A stretch of DNA of 64,000 nucleotides, taken from assembly GCA_963555835.3 (NCBI GenBank), contig CAUVWZ020000001.1, forward strand, positions 310,001 to 374,000, read 5' to 3'. The translations under genes were made by a program, and so were the position numbers. The notes beneath the pieces were generated by a model. That model was not told the DNA's origin, did not search any database, and saw only the letters and a list, made by a program, of their open reading frames with translations. Shown one piece after another: positions 19,320 to 28,372 of this stretch (position 1 is its first letter; each line of letters opens with the position of its first letter). The DNA comes from JAPUME01 sp027294185. GTDB taxonomy: Bacteria; Acidobacteriota; Terriglobia; UBA7540; JAPUME01.

Positions 19320-19373
19320 TGTTGTGACCCCCGCTTCCAATCCCTCCTCCGCCGAACGAACTTGTCTCCATAG
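19320..19373 (+). pseudogene. Degenerate relic of a TPR Ser/Thr-kinase C-terminus (copy 3)
   Basis: Reads CDPRFQSLLRRTNLSP then TAG, a more decayed form of the LRSDPRFQDLLRRMNFPE tail found at 14078, 18066 and in the intact kinase gene. No kinase sequence precedes it. Confidence 0.6.
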
Positions 19374-19924
19374 GCTCGCCTTAGCTTCCTGCACCCTCCT
19401 ACCTCAAGTCTGAGAGTCGAACGCCTCGCCTCCTCTGGCGTGGCACGCATCCGCCAAAGCATGCTTCCGCCTAGCCCTCCTACCATTACCCCCAGGGGGT
19501 CTAAGGTGGAGCGACGTTAAGGCTGGCGCGCGGACTCAACAAGTCTTGAACTTCTGAAGAATACGTGCAGGTTGTCTTGACCCCTTCTCTTGCGAGTACT
19601 AAGTGTCGCGGTTCAGCGGAAATGGGACAGCTAGGCAAGGGCACTTGACCTGCCCCCGTTTTTTGGTCCAATCATAATGTGAGTTTCCGGGGTTGAGTTT
19701 TTCCTGCAACCTTGAATTCTGCCATCGCGGGGGGAAGCGACGGCAGCGCGATTTGTTCCGCCGCTTTGGTGGGCTCTCCCACTTGCCCAAAGGGGAATGT
19801 GGAGGGCCCCATACCCTGTTCCAATGAGCTTCGGCGCTAACAGGGAACCCTGTTCTTGTCGCGAAAGACCTGCCGGATTGACTCGACCAGGGCGACATGA
19901 TATAGCTGATACGAGCAATTTTTG
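19374..19924. other. Gene-free stretch upstream of the MFS gene
   Basis: No convincing coding sequence. The stretch 19640-19900 looks like decayed DNA with overlapping non-homologous minus-strand frames; an insertion-sequence origin was considered but no transposase motif could be read. The MFS promoter probably lies near the right end. Confidence 0.35.
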
Positions 19925-21232
19925 ATGGCCAACACATTGCATCCCTCTCCCCCTGTTTCTGGCCCTCCCCGCGTGCGCCACTTCACCCCTTTTCAGCGGT
20001 GGGGTTCAGTGGGATTGATGTTTGTGGCTTCCATGATCAACTACATTGATCGAGGAAGCCTTTCAATGGCTCTCCCTTTGATTTCGACCGAATTGAACTT
20101 TTCTCCCGCCCAACAGGGATTTTTGCTTTCCGGATTTTTCTGGTCTTACGCCCTTATGCAAATGCCGATCGGCTGGGCCGTCGACCGCTTTAACGCCAAA
20201 TGGGTCTATGCGATTGCCTTTGCCTTGTGGTCGATGGCCTGTGGTTTTACCGGCTTTGCAGGCAGCCTTGCTGTTCTGATGGCTGCGCGCATCGTGCTTG
20301 GGATTGGGGAGTCGGCCTATTTGCCCAGCAGTACCAAGATTGTTACCCAGCTGTTTCCTCCCGAGAAGCGGGGTTTCCCTACCGGTTTATTTGAGTGCGG
20401 CACGGCTGTTGGTACGGCTGTAGGTTCCATTGCGACTGCCTATCTGATTGTTCATTACGGCTGGAGGATCATGTTCATGATCGTCGGCTTTGCGGCATTG
20501 CTATGGCTGATCCCATGGAGCCTGTTTGTCCCCTCGCGCCGGGAACTCCCCTCCGACTCGGCGTCCGAATCGAAGCTGCCGCTCCCCTCACCGCGCAGGA
20601 GGCGGATCATCACTTTTAACCGAAACCTTCTGGGTATTTGTGCCGGCCTTTTCTTCTTCAACTATCGATGGTACTTGCTGCTTACCTGGCTGCCTTCCTA
20701 CCTGACCGACGTCCGCGGTATGAGTATATTGAAGGTAGGCCTTTGGGCCTCTCTCCCGCCGGCCTTGTATGCGATCTTGCAGCCGATCGGAGGAATCCTG
20801 GGTGATTTCCTCATTCGCAGAGGCTTTGATGAAACCAAAGTCAGAAAGGGGTTGGTCGGAGTCGGTTTTATTTTTGGCCTGCTGATTCTGCCCGTACCCC
20901 TGGTGGAGAACGTCCACGTTGCGATTGCCTTACTTACGGCCAGTTCTCTGATCGGGATCTCTGTAGCCAATATGTTGGTAATTCAACAGCGCTGCGCGCC
21001 GCCTGAGCAGGTAGGCATCTGGGCCGGAACCATGAACTTCAGTGGAAATGTTGCCGGCATTGTGGCTTCAGTCGTGACAGGTTTATTGGTGCAGCAGACT
21101 GGGTCCTACTTCATTCCTTTTGCCCTGGGAGGCGTCGCAATGATTCCGGCCTTCGTGTCTTACGTTTTTGTTGTGGAGAAGGTCGAGCCCCCAGCGGAGG
21201 ATGGTCCCGAGGGTGTATCCGGTACGCGATAG
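19925..21232 (+). CDS. MFS transporter, anion/sugar-acid type
   Basis: A 435-residue inner-membrane permease with about 12 hydrophobic helices. The first loop motif is NYIDRGSLSMALPLIS, followed by QQGFLLSGFFWSYALMQ and GWAVDRF, the pattern of the anion:cation symporter (ACS) group that carries hexuronates, glucarate, galactonate and similar acids. A central cytoplasmic loop (about 205-235, Ser/Pro/Arg-rich) divides the two halves. The ATG at 19925 follows a TTG at 19922; no good ribosome site is visible, so translation may be weak. Substrate specificity is inferred only from the subgroup and from the sugar-acid enzymes nearby. Confidence 0.88.
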   Translation: MANTLHPSPPVSGPPRVRHFTPFQRWGSVGLMFVASMINYIDRGSLSMALPLISTELNFSPAQQGFLLSGFFWSYALMQMPIGWAVDRFNAKWVYAIAFALWSMACGFTGFAGSLAVLMAARIVLGIGESAYLPSSTKIVTQLFPPEKRGFPTGLFECGTAVGTAVGSIATAYLIVHYGWRIMFMIVGFAALLWLIPWSLFVPSRRELPSDSASESKLPLPSPRRRRIITFNRNLLGICAGLFFFNYRWYLLLTWLPSYLTDVRGMSILKVGLWASLPPALYAILQPIGGILGDFLIRRGFDETKVRKGLVGVGFIFGLLILPVPLVENVHVAIALLTASSLIGISVANMLVIQQRCAPPEQVGIWAGTMNFSGNVAGIVASVVTGLLVQQTGSYFIPFALGGVAMIPAFVSYVFVVEKVEPPAEDGPEGVSGTR

Positions 21233-21300
21233 AAAACTCAGATTCGCAACCGTTGTGACCGTCCTCACAGATTGTCCTGCACGGAATACCTTAATGTCAG

Positions 21301-21738
21301 GTGGATGCAGTTGGCGGAGAAGAGCGGCGTGTTGGGCTTGTTTGGGGAGAACGGGTAGGTGTCGATCTTCACCAAGCGGGCGCAGTTCAATCCTTTGAAA
21401 GCGCTCTCCGCCTCAATCCCGAACTGCTGGATGGCTATTACAGTCTTGGCCTGACCCTAAAGCAGCAGGCAGCCGCCCAACGCCGCCCGCGAAAGTCCCC
21501 GCCCACTCCTCCTCCAAACGCCCAGGCAAAAGAGCATTATGAACGAGGGCTCGAACTCCTGGCCAAAGAAGACGCTGCCGGCGCCCGGGAAGCTTTGGAG
21601 AAGGCAGTTCTGGTCGATCCCCGTTACGCCGAAGCTCACAATCGCCTGGGTTTTGTCCTGGGCCGGTTGGGGGATTTGGAGATGGCGCTGGTCCACCTGG
21701 ACCGGGCGGTTGAGCTTCAACTTACGCCTATAAGGTAG
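21301..21738 (+). pseudogene. Fragment of a TPR-repeat protein gene
   Basis: Carries two to three tetratricopeptide units: SFESALRLNPELLDGYYSLG, then AREALEKAVLVDPRYAEAHNRLG and MALVHLDRAVELQ, separated by a Pro/Ala-rich linker with PPTPPP. The first 25 residues look unrelated to a TPR protein and there is no signal peptide or other domain. It ends abruptly four codons after the last repeat, four bases from the convergent cupin gene. Reads as the middle of a larger TPR protein trimmed at both ends, but a short functional protein cannot be excluded. Confidence 0.5.
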
Positions 21739-21741
21739 CCG

Positions 21742-22548
21742 CTATCTGGCTGAGCCCGGAGGAGATTGGATTTGGATGACAACGGCAGGTTGGGAAGTGG
21801 AATTTGCGACCGTTACCTTACCTGAATCAACAGCAAAGAAGAGGCTTCTTTCCGGCACGGGATAGGTTCTGCTTGCGTGTTCGACCGACACCGACCCCTT
21901 CCAAACAAAGAGCATTCCCTCCCCACTCGCAGGAAGCTCGGCAGCAAACCAGCCGCCGGGTTCCAGCCTTCGATGCGCTACAGCCACCCTCTCCGAGCCC
22001 ATGCCGGGATGAACAAAGAAGCCGTCCTTGTTCCCGAACTCGATCAACCGAACCGCTCCTGGGGTGATGACCCCTTTGGGGGGCTCAGCGCCGGCCCTCG
22101 AGGAGTCCCGAGCACCCGTGTAAAGACGAAGATCAGGAGGACATTGGAAGCTGATCAGAAGGGCCTTGCCAGTTCCTCGTGTAATGGTCCCGTGAATCTC
22201 GCCGCTCGGAACAAATGCTGCGTGGCCGGCCGGCAGCCGGCGCAGCGAATCGCCTTGGCGCACATCGGCCTCTCCTTGGAGGACCAGAAAGGTGTCGTCG
22301 GAGGAGTCATGGACATGCTGGGGAAACTCGTCGCCCGGTCTCGACTCCGCGTAGTTGAAGGTCAGCCGCTTGGCGCCCATCTCCGGATGAACCAAGCGTT
22401 TGCCCACAATCGTTCCCATCCGGAAGTCCACGCCGTCCTCCAGGTGAATCACTCTCTGCACCTGACCCTCCTCGCATCCTGCGCCCGGGACCAGGAGGAA
22501 AAAAATCCCAAGACTCAGAAAAAGGTAGCTGGATTTTAGGTATTTCAC
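21742..22548 (-). CDS. Bicupin lipoprotein
   Basis: A 268-residue protein with two cupin barrels. It starts with GTG at 22548 behind GGAG; the N-terminal hydrophobic segment ends in a lipobox (VPGAGC-EEG), so it is probably anchored on the periplasmic side. The first cupin (about 55-150) has the metal motif HVHDSSDD with the usual Glu replaced by Asp, a Gly-rich turn (VLQGEADV) and the second-motif His in PSGEIHGT. The second cupin (about 170-260) lacks clear metal His residues and may be structural. Bicupins include oxidoreductases, decarboxylases and sugar-binding proteins. No specific activity is claimed. Confidence 0.75.
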   Translation of the reverse strand: MKYLKSSYLFLSLGIFFLLVPGAGCEEGQVQRVIHLEDGVDFRMGTIVGKRLVHPEMGAKRLTFNYAESRPGDEFPQHVHDSSDDTFLVLQGEADVRQGDSLRRLPAGHAAFVPSGEIHGTITRGTGKALLISFQCPPDLRLYTGARDSSRAGAEPPKGVITPGAVRLIEFGNKDGFFVHPGMGSERVAVAHRRLEPGGWFAAELPASGEGMLFVWKGSVSVEHASRTYPVPERSLFFAVDSGKVTVANSTSQPAVVIQIQSPPGSAR

Positions 22549-23029
22549 GTCGGAACTCCCATCAACTGGAATTAGCTTTTTGGCCCTCCAGCACTCGTGA
22601 GTATATACCCATTGGCCTCCAACTGAGCCCTTCCAGCACAGTTCTTCTCTCTGGGGGCTCCCAGCGGTCCTCGCCGGGTCCTGAAAGCCCGCCGCTGCTC
22701 GGGAGGCAGCTCCCTCCCGACCTAGGGACAGAATTACCGCTGAACTAACATACGAGTTGGTACAATCACTGGGGGCAGGTCAGTCGAGGCCGAGTCGAAT
22801 TCCGATTCACGGGCGAAGGGGAAAAGGCTGGGCCGTCCTCTGTCCGCCAATCGCGCCTCTGCCGGCCACCGAATGACATAGCAGCGGAGATTGGTGCAAA
22901 ACAAATTCTGAATTGAGGGCTTGAAGGCAGCCAGGAATAATCCCCATATCCATGAAAGGATTTGACTTATTCCATCAAGGCCTACATAGTACTTGGCGTG
23001 CCAAAAGCTCTGCTTTCGTTGATTGCCGC
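22549..23029. other. Gene-free stretch with B-type dispersed motif
   Basis: No coding sequence recognised. Contains a hairpin (CGGGAGG at 22700-22706 pairing with CCTCCCG at 22713-22719) and, at about 22757-22782, a motif GGTACAATCACTGGGGGCAG similar to the one upstream of 12424. Confidence 0.4.
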
Positions 23030-23189
23030 ATGCTGCTCACGGCCTTCAAGAAACTTCGTGAACTCGCCCTCGAAATTCTGGCGCTGCGTCAATAGCTGGA
23101 ATTCTCAAGAGATGAGAGCAAAGACTCCGGCTCAGAAAAATGATCGATATATTTGGGTCTGGCTGCCCCAGGTTTGGAAGCAATGAGCT
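23030..23189 (+). pseudogene. Decayed N-terminus of an integrase-core transposase
   Basis: From the ATG at 23030 the translation MLLTAFKKLRELALEILALRQ, then a stop, matches the conserved start of rve-type transposases (KLRELALEILALRQQLAVL). After a frame change the homologous RAKTPAQKNDRYIWVWLPQVW follows, again hitting a stop at about 23185. The catalytic DDE region is absent. Clear relic of an insertion sequence; the family is not resolvable beyond the integrase core group. Confidence 0.7.
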
Positions 23190-23382
23190 AGGCAGACGCC
23201 ACGCCCGACGGCCAAAAAAAGAGTCTATGGCGCTCAGGCCACTGCTTGCCGGCAAGTGCCGTGGGTAACTCTGCAAAGAGTCTGTGAATCGAGTTCGTGC
23301 GGACACTTTAGGGAGGGATTGCCCGGCACCGAAACGATGCGTGACCAATCCAGCTCGGGAAACCGTACAAGGAAGAAAAACT

Positions 23383-24429
23383 ATGCCTGTTGAGTTAGCT
23401 CAAGTTCCAGTGGATTTCGATCCGGTGGGGGAGAATCCGAACAAGTTTGCCCAGTTGAGACGTCTGATCCAGGAAAATGGCCTGCTGGAAAAACAGCCTC
23501 GTTATTATGCTTTCAAAATACCCTTGACGATGATCCTCCTGGTTCCGGGAGTTGCCCTCCTGGTGCTGACAGACGCCCTCTGGGTGCAGCTCTTGAATGC
23601 CGTCTACCTGGCATTCGTTTTTACGCAGTTTGGATTCATCTGTCATGATGCGGGCCACCGACAGATTTTTCGATCTGCGGCAAAGGAGGATTATTTAGGC
23701 CTGTTTTTTGTACCCATTGTAGGCATCAGCTTTTCCTGGTGGATGGACACCCATAACCGGCATCACTCCCACCCCAACCAGCTCGGCTCCGATCCTGCGA
23801 TCGACTTTGATTTCATTGTGTTTTCAGATATGCAAGCTCGCAGCAAGGGTGGGTGGCTGCGTGGCTTGGTGCGCTATCAGGCCTTCTACTTCCTTCCCTT
23901 GACGCTAGCCTATCCGGCACTGATGCGGATCGCGAGCATCCATTTCCTGCTGAAGGGAAATCCCAAACGGCCCATTCTGGAATCGATCCTCTTTTTGCTG
24001 CACTTTCCACTTTATTTCGGTCTGGTATTCTCCCAACTGCCCCTGTGGACCGCCCTGGCATTCATCCTGGTGCAACAGTCTCTTTTCAGTCTTCTCCTGG
24101 TCTCGGCTTTCGCTCCCAACCACAAAGGGATGGTCGTCCTGGAGGAGGATCATCCCCTGGATTACCTGCACCAGCAGGTCTGTACGGCGCAAAATCTCCA
24201 CCCCCATCCCTTCACCGACTTCTGGTTCGGATGTCTCAACTACCAAATTGAGCATCACCTCTTTCCCAACATGGCCCGCAACAAGTTAAAGGCTGCTCAG
24301 AAGATCATTAAACCTTTCTGTAAGGAAAATTCCATCCCCTACCAGGAGACCACGGCGTCCAGATGCCACTGGGAGATTCTGAAGTTCCTGCACCAGGCAA
24401 GTGCACCTTTGCGGCAGAAGAAGACCTGA
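23383..24429 (+). CDS. Acyl-lipid fatty acid desaturase
   Basis: A 348-residue membrane di-iron desaturase that introduces a double bond into acyl chains of membrane lipids. The ATG at 23383 is preceded by AAGGAAG; earlier in-frame codons lack desaturase homology. All three His boxes are present: HDAGH (about 93-97), HNRHH with HPN (about 126-133) and QIEHHLFPN (about 287-295). Two hydrophobic pairs flank the boxes (about 52-80 and 185-240). There is no N-terminal cytochrome b5 domain, so an external ferredoxin is needed; the 2Fe-2S ferredoxin at 39118 is one candidate (inference). Regiospecificity cannot be read. Confidence 0.92.
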   Translation: MPVELAQVPVDFDPVGENPNKFAQLRRLIQENGLLEKQPRYYAFKIPLTMILLVPGVALLVLTDALWVQLLNAVYLAFVFTQFGFICHDAGHRQIFRSAAKEDYLGLFFVPIVGISFSWWMDTHNRHHSHPNQLGSDPAIDFDFIVFSDMQARSKGGWLRGLVRYQAFYFLPLTLAYPALMRIASIHFLLKGNPKRPILESILFLLHFPLYFGLVFSQLPLWTALAFILVQQSLFSLLLVSAFAPNHKGMVVLEEDHPLDYLHQQVCTAQNLHPHPFTDFWFGCLNYQIEHHLFPNMARNKLKAAQKIIKPFCKENSIPYQETTASRCHWEILKFLHQASAPLRQKKT

Positions 24430-24602
24430 TTCAAGCACCTTTCTCAGTCTGCAACGCTCAGGGACATCGATCCGGAATTTTGACATGGTCGCGGGAAAAG
24501 CCCGTGGGAAATTCGGAAGACCCGAGTGGAAGCGGAGAAGTGGTATGTTCGTTACCACACCCGGTACGGGCAGCGCTGACTCTTGTGGGCTAGGAATAGA
24601 GC

Positions 24603-24663
24603 ATCTATCTATCTATCTATCTATCTATACTATTCATTGATTGATTCATTCATCCATCCATCT
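24603..24663. repeat. Tetranucleotide microsatellite (ATCT)n followed by (ATTS/ATCC)n
   Basis: Six perfect ATCT units at 24603-24626, one-base slip, then eight degenerate tetramers ATTC, ATTG, ATTG, ATTC, ATTC, ATCC, ATCC, ATCT at 24632-24663. It lies about 70 bases upstream of the start at 24733, where slippage could change promoter spacing. Confidence 0.9.
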
Positions 24664-24732
24664 GCGCCACCCAGGGAATGCAGCGGATCAACCGGCAGCG
24701 TTTTACAGATGAGCCACAGATAGGAGAGTACG

Positions 24733-26190
24733 ATGAGCGTCAACCTGAAAAAGATCACTTTGGGCTTCATCCCCGCCAACCGTGGATTCTTCAGCGCGCA
24801 ACTGGCGGCCAAGATGCGCAAGCAGACCATCGAGGCGATGGAGGCAGTCGGGATTGAAGTCGTCGTGCCCGGCGAGGAGGACACCAAGGTAGGCTGCGTT
24901 GAAAACATCCGCGAGGCCGAGCTTTGTGCGGACCTGTTCCGCAAGAAAGATGTTCAGGGCATCGTGATCGGCGCGGTGAATTTCGGAGACGAACAGGGGG
25001 CGGCCTGGACCGTCAAGAAAGCCCGCCTGGACGTGCCGGTGCTGATCTTCGGGTGCCAGGAAGAAGAAACGCTCACGATGAATACGCAACGGAGGGACGC
25101 TTTCTGCGGGCTGCTCTCGATTGGAGAGGCGCTGCGCCAGATCGGCGTCCGCTACAGCGTATCCCCCCGGCCCATCTGCTTCCCCACCGACGAGTCGTTT
25201 CGAGATGATCTCGATTGGTTCGTGCGCGTCTGCCGCGTGGTGAACGGAATCAGGAATGCCCGCTACGGGCAGCTCGGCGCTCGTCCCGAGGCTTTCTGGA
25301 CTTGCCGGTATGATGAGAAGCAGTTGGCCCGACTCGGACCCGCCACCGTCGTGCTCGACCTTTCAGAGGTCTTTGCCGCCGTTGAAAAAATGAACGACAG
25401 TGATCCCGATGTAAAGAAGGCGCTCGAGCAGATCGGTGAGTATGCGGATACTTCTGCGGTTGCCGGCTCCACCGTTCAAAAGATTGCCAAGTTCGAGGTT
25501 TTCCTCAGGCGCTGGCGCGAAGAGAACTCTCTGGACGCTCTTGCCATCCAGTGCTGGACCTCGATTCAGGCAAATTTAGGCATCTGCAGTTGTACGACCA
25601 TGAGCCGGTTCGGCGACGAGGGTATCCCGTGCGCCTGCGAAGCCGACATTCTCGGCACGCTGTCGATGCACGCCTGCCTGCTGGCCAGCGGCACCCCGGC
25701 GGCTCTGGCCGACTGGAACAATCTTCACAACGATGACGACGAGCTGGTCAACGTCTGGCATTGCGGCGTGTTCCCCAAGACCTTTGCAAAGACGCAACCC
25801 AAGCTGGGCACGCAGGAGATTATCGCTTCGAGCGGCGCCGCCCGGCGCGAAGATTCCCAGGGAGTGATTGAGTTTGTCTCGAAGCCCTCCCCGCTGACTC
25901 TTACACGGGTCACGCAGGACCCGGACGGTTCCTGGAAGGCGGTCGTCGCTGAGGGAGCGATTGAAGACAATTCCGCGGTGACCTTCGGCGGCTACGGTTG
26001 GTGCCGCATCAAGAATCTGCAGCGCCTCTACCGTGACGTCCTGCTGAACCACTTTCCCCACCACGTGGCCATTACGCAGTGCCATGCCGGTAACGCGCTG
26101 TGGGAAGCCTTCGGCAACTACTTCGACTTCAAGATTTACCACGCCACACAGGAGACTCCCGGCTTGTATACGCCTCGCCTCCCCTTCTAA
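24733..26190 (+). CDS. L-fucose/L-arabinose isomerase-family protein
   Basis: A 485-residue protein with the FucI/AraA fold, which interconverts aldoses and ketoses with a divalent metal. The ATG at 24733 follows ATAGGAGAG. The N-terminal Rossmann-like part is KKITLGFIPANRGFFS; the middle contains AIQCWTSIQANLG and CACEADILGTLSMHACLLASG, corresponding to the conserved EaD metal region; the C-terminal part has WHCGVFPKT and ITQCHAGNALWEA, where His residues fit the metal site. It belongs to the divergent branch without a confirmed substrate. The truncated isomerase relic at 9652 is a different branch. No cotranscribed neighbour is evident: the next gene is convergent. Confidence 0.85.
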   Translation: MSVNLKKITLGFIPANRGFFSAQLAAKMRKQTIEAMEAVGIEVVVPGEEDTKVGCVENIREAELCADLFRKKDVQGIVIGAVNFGDEQGAAWTVKKARLDVPVLIFGCQEEETLTMNTQRRDAFCGLLSIGEALRQIGVRYSVSPRPICFPTDESFRDDLDWFVRVCRVVNGIRNARYGQLGARPEAFWTCRYDEKQLARLGPATVVLDLSEVFAAVEKMNDSDPDVKKALEQIGEYADTSAVAGSTVQKIAKFEVFLRRWREENSLDALAIQCWTSIQANLGICSCTTMSRFGDEGIPCACEADILGTLSMHACLLASGTPAALADWNNLHNDDDELVNVWHCGVFPKTFAKTQPKLGTQEIIASSGAARREDSQGVIEFVSKPSPLTLTRVTQDPDGSWKAVVAEGAIEDNSAVTFGGYGWCRIKNLQRLYRDVLLNHFPHHVAITQCHAGNALWEAFGNYFDFKIYHATQETPGLYTPRLPF

Positions 26191-26335
26191 AAAGATTGGT
26201 TCAAACGGGCAAGATTGGTTCCACCGGAGGGAATGGGAGCGCGCGGTGGTGTAAACGACTCCATCCTCTTTCACACACATCCCGGCGAACCGGGATGTAT
26301 GCGCCACCCGCACGATGGGAATCGCAAAGTTACTT

Positions 26336-27151
26336 TTATTCGGAATCGAGTTCCCGAACCCAGATGTTTCTGAAGCGGACCGGGTGCGAGTGGTCCTGGA
26401 GTGAAATCGGGAGCTTTGCGGCGTGCGCCTCATAGGGAGGGCGGCGCTTGTGCGCGGTGGGTCCGGTGAGCTCCACGTTTTCCTGAACCAGCACTCCGTT
26501 ATGGAGAACCGTGACATGCGCCTTACGGAGAAGGTTGCCGTCCGCGTCAAATCGCGGCCCGCGGAAGATAATATCGTAGCTCTGCCACTGCCCGGGAGGG
26601 CGATTCGCATTGACCAGCGGCGGGTACTGTCCGTAAACGGATGCGGCCTGACCGTCGGCATACGTCTTGCTTTCGTAGGAGTCGAGCACCTGAACTTCAT
26701 ACATGCCCATTAAGAATACGCCGCTGTTGCCACGGTCCTGGTCTTCGCCGCGTGCAGGGTCGGGCGCCATCCATTCGACGTGCAACTGGCAGTCACCGAA
26801 TCCTCGTCTGGTCTTGATGCCACCCGTCCTCGGGACCACCTCGAAATATCCGTTCTCGACCTTCCACTTCGCTGCCCCTTCCCTCTGCGATTCCCACTGA
26901 GAGAGATCTTTGCCGTCAAAAAGGACGATGGCATCGGAAGGAGCGTGGCCGTTTTCGCTTTGGGTGCCGGGCGCACCGGGATTGACGACGGGAGGATTCG
27001 GGCGGTCGCGATCATGGACCATCCACTCGTGCTGCGCTTCGAGCGCTGTCGACGTCATGATGCCCGCAACCATCAGGGCGCCGATGGTCCCGACGACCCA
27101 CGTCACGAGAGCCGTCACAACACTTGCTATCGTCGAGGTATTCCTATGCAT
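26336..27151 (-). CDS. Exported DUF1080 protein
   Basis: A 271-residue DUF1080 protein, larger than the one at 18347. The start at 27151 (MHRNTSTIA) follows AGGAG; the frame could begin seven codons earlier. An N-terminal hydrophobic segment (about 10-38) acts as a signal or anchor. After a Pro-rich linker the DUF1080 sandwich shows IVLFDGKDLSQWE, GDCQLHVEWM, GNSGVFLMGMYEVQVLDSY and WQSYDIIFRGPRFD, with HNGVLVQENVEL and RFRNIWVREL at the end. These residues define the branch with the MGMYEVQVLDS substrate cleft. It heads a minus-strand series with a TIM-barrel isomerase and Gfo/Idh/MocA proteins. Confidence 0.88.
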   Translation of the reverse strand: MHRNTSTIASVVTALVTWVVGTIGALMVAGIMTSTALEAQHEWMVHDRDRPNPPVVNPGAPGTQSENGHAPSDAIVLFDGKDLSQWESQREGAAKWKVENGYFEVVPRTGGIKTRRGFGDCQLHVEWMAPDPARGEDQDRGNSGVFLMGMYEVQVLDSYESKTYADGQAASVYGQYPPLVNANRPPGQWQSYDIIFRGPRFDADGNLLRKAHVTVLHNGVLVQENVELTGPTAHKRRPPYEAHAAKLPISLQDHSHPVRFRNIWVRELDSE

Positions 27152-27210
27152 CGTTTTTCTCCTGGGGAACAATTTCCCTGATCTTCGAGTAATTTTACCT
27201 GCAGGCGCTC

Positions 27211-28101
27211 CTACCAGGCATCCGCCTTGCGGTATTCATCGAAACATTTTTCCAATCCCGCCATGCCGGGCACCGAAAGTCCATGCTCCATGCCGACGAT
27301 TCCCTGGTAGCCAAGATCGTGAATTGCCTTGAAGACGTTCCGCCAGTTCACTTCTCCGGTCCCCGGCTCCTTGCGGCCGGGCACATCACCCACCTGGAAG
27401 TAGCCGATATATTGATAATGATTCCGAATGTTGTTGATCAGGTTCCCTTCGGAAATCTGCTGGTGGTAAATGTCGAACAGTATCTTGACCTGTGGACTTC
27501 CCACGGCCGCCATGATTTCCGCCGCCTCATCGGAGCGAACCAGGAAATATCCGGCATGGTCCACCCACACGTTCAGCGGTTCGACCACCAGCGTTAACTC
27601 AGACTTCTCCAGAATTTCCGCCGCACGCCGCAGGGCTTGGATCACGTTGATCCGCTGAGTGCCGCGGGGAACCCCCGGAATCGCCGGACCCGTGATGACC
27701 GTGCAGAAATGATTCCCGATGACCTCATGGTATCGAAGGGCTTTATTCACCTCACCAAGAAACGCATCGTGCTGCTTCGGGTCAACCATTCCCGCCGTTC
27801 TCCAACCCCCAGGATTCGCCACGAAGATTCCCAGCTCCATTCCGAGGCTGTCCAGTTTCTTGCGCATCTCCTCCACTTCCTCGAGAGAGTGCCGCATCAG
27901 GCCATTGTATTCCGTGGCGTCAAATCCGTGCCGGGCAAACGTCTCCAACCTCTGAGGGATCGTCAACTCCTCCCGCAGGAAATCGAGGCGCGGCGCATAC
28001 CGCAGGTGATATTTCGTCGCTCCCTGCGCGCCTTTCCCCCAGGGGAGCGCAGCAGCGCCTCCCGCCACCAATGTGTTCCTGAAAAACTCCCGCCTTTTCA
28101 T
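27211..28101 (-). CDS. Tat-exported hydroxypyruvate-isomerase-like TIM-barrel protein
   Basis: A 296-residue xylose-isomerase-like TIM barrel of the Hyi type. The ATG at 28101 follows GGAAGGAG. The N-terminus (MKRREFFRNT, then a hydrophobic Ala/Gly run to GAQGA) is a twin-arginine signal, unusual for cytosolic Hyi enzymes and implying periplasmic action. Likely metal ligands are Glu in LVVEPLN, Asp in LFDIYHQQ and Glu in VGMEHGLS, with His in NYQYIGYFQVGDVPGR region lining the site. Only 59 bases separate it from the DUF1080 gene, so cotranscription is likely. Substrate unknown; an oxidised or keto-sugar is inferred from the neighbours. Confidence 0.85.
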   Translation of the reverse strand: MKRREFFRNTLVAGGAAALPWGKGAQGATKYHLRYAPRLDFLREELTIPQRLETFARHGFDATEYNGLMRHSLEEVEEMRKKLDSLGMELGIFVANPGGWRTAGMVDPKQHDAFLGEVNKALRYHEVIGNHFCTVITGPAIPGVPRGTQRINVIQALRRAAEILEKSELTLVVEPLNVWVDHAGYFLVRSDEAAEIMAAVGSPQVKILFDIYHQQISEGNLINNIRNHYQYIGYFQVGDVPGRKEPGTGEVNWRNVFKAIHDLGYQGIVGMEHGLSVPGMAGLEKCFDEYRKADAW

Positions 28102-28372
28102 AACCGACCACTCCTTCCCACCAACAGGGTTGAGGAAGCCTCAAGCTGCTTCCGACTCTCGACAATTGTCCGAATCGGTTGAATTATACCGGAACCTTCG
28201 GCGCGCAGGGGATCGTTTTATCCTCGCAAAAGGACCCGGGGCCTATTCGACAAACCGATCAATCATTTCGCCCTTGTGATTCGCAACCCGCAGCCGGTTT
28301 GGGCTGCCGAAGGTTTCCATTTCTCAGAGCGGGGTCCGCAACCGGAGGGGAGGTCGGTAGCAGGATCCCGTA

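Noticed and set aside
19600..19920. Possible insertion-sequence remnant
   Set aside because: Overlapping minus-strand frames have no transposase motif and no inverted repeat ends were found.
21877..22539. 220-residue open frame on the + strand
   Set aside because: Antisense to the bicupin gene, which has lipobox, ribosome site and family motifs.
24603..24663. CRISPR-like repeat
   Set aside because: The unit is four bases and there are no spacers.
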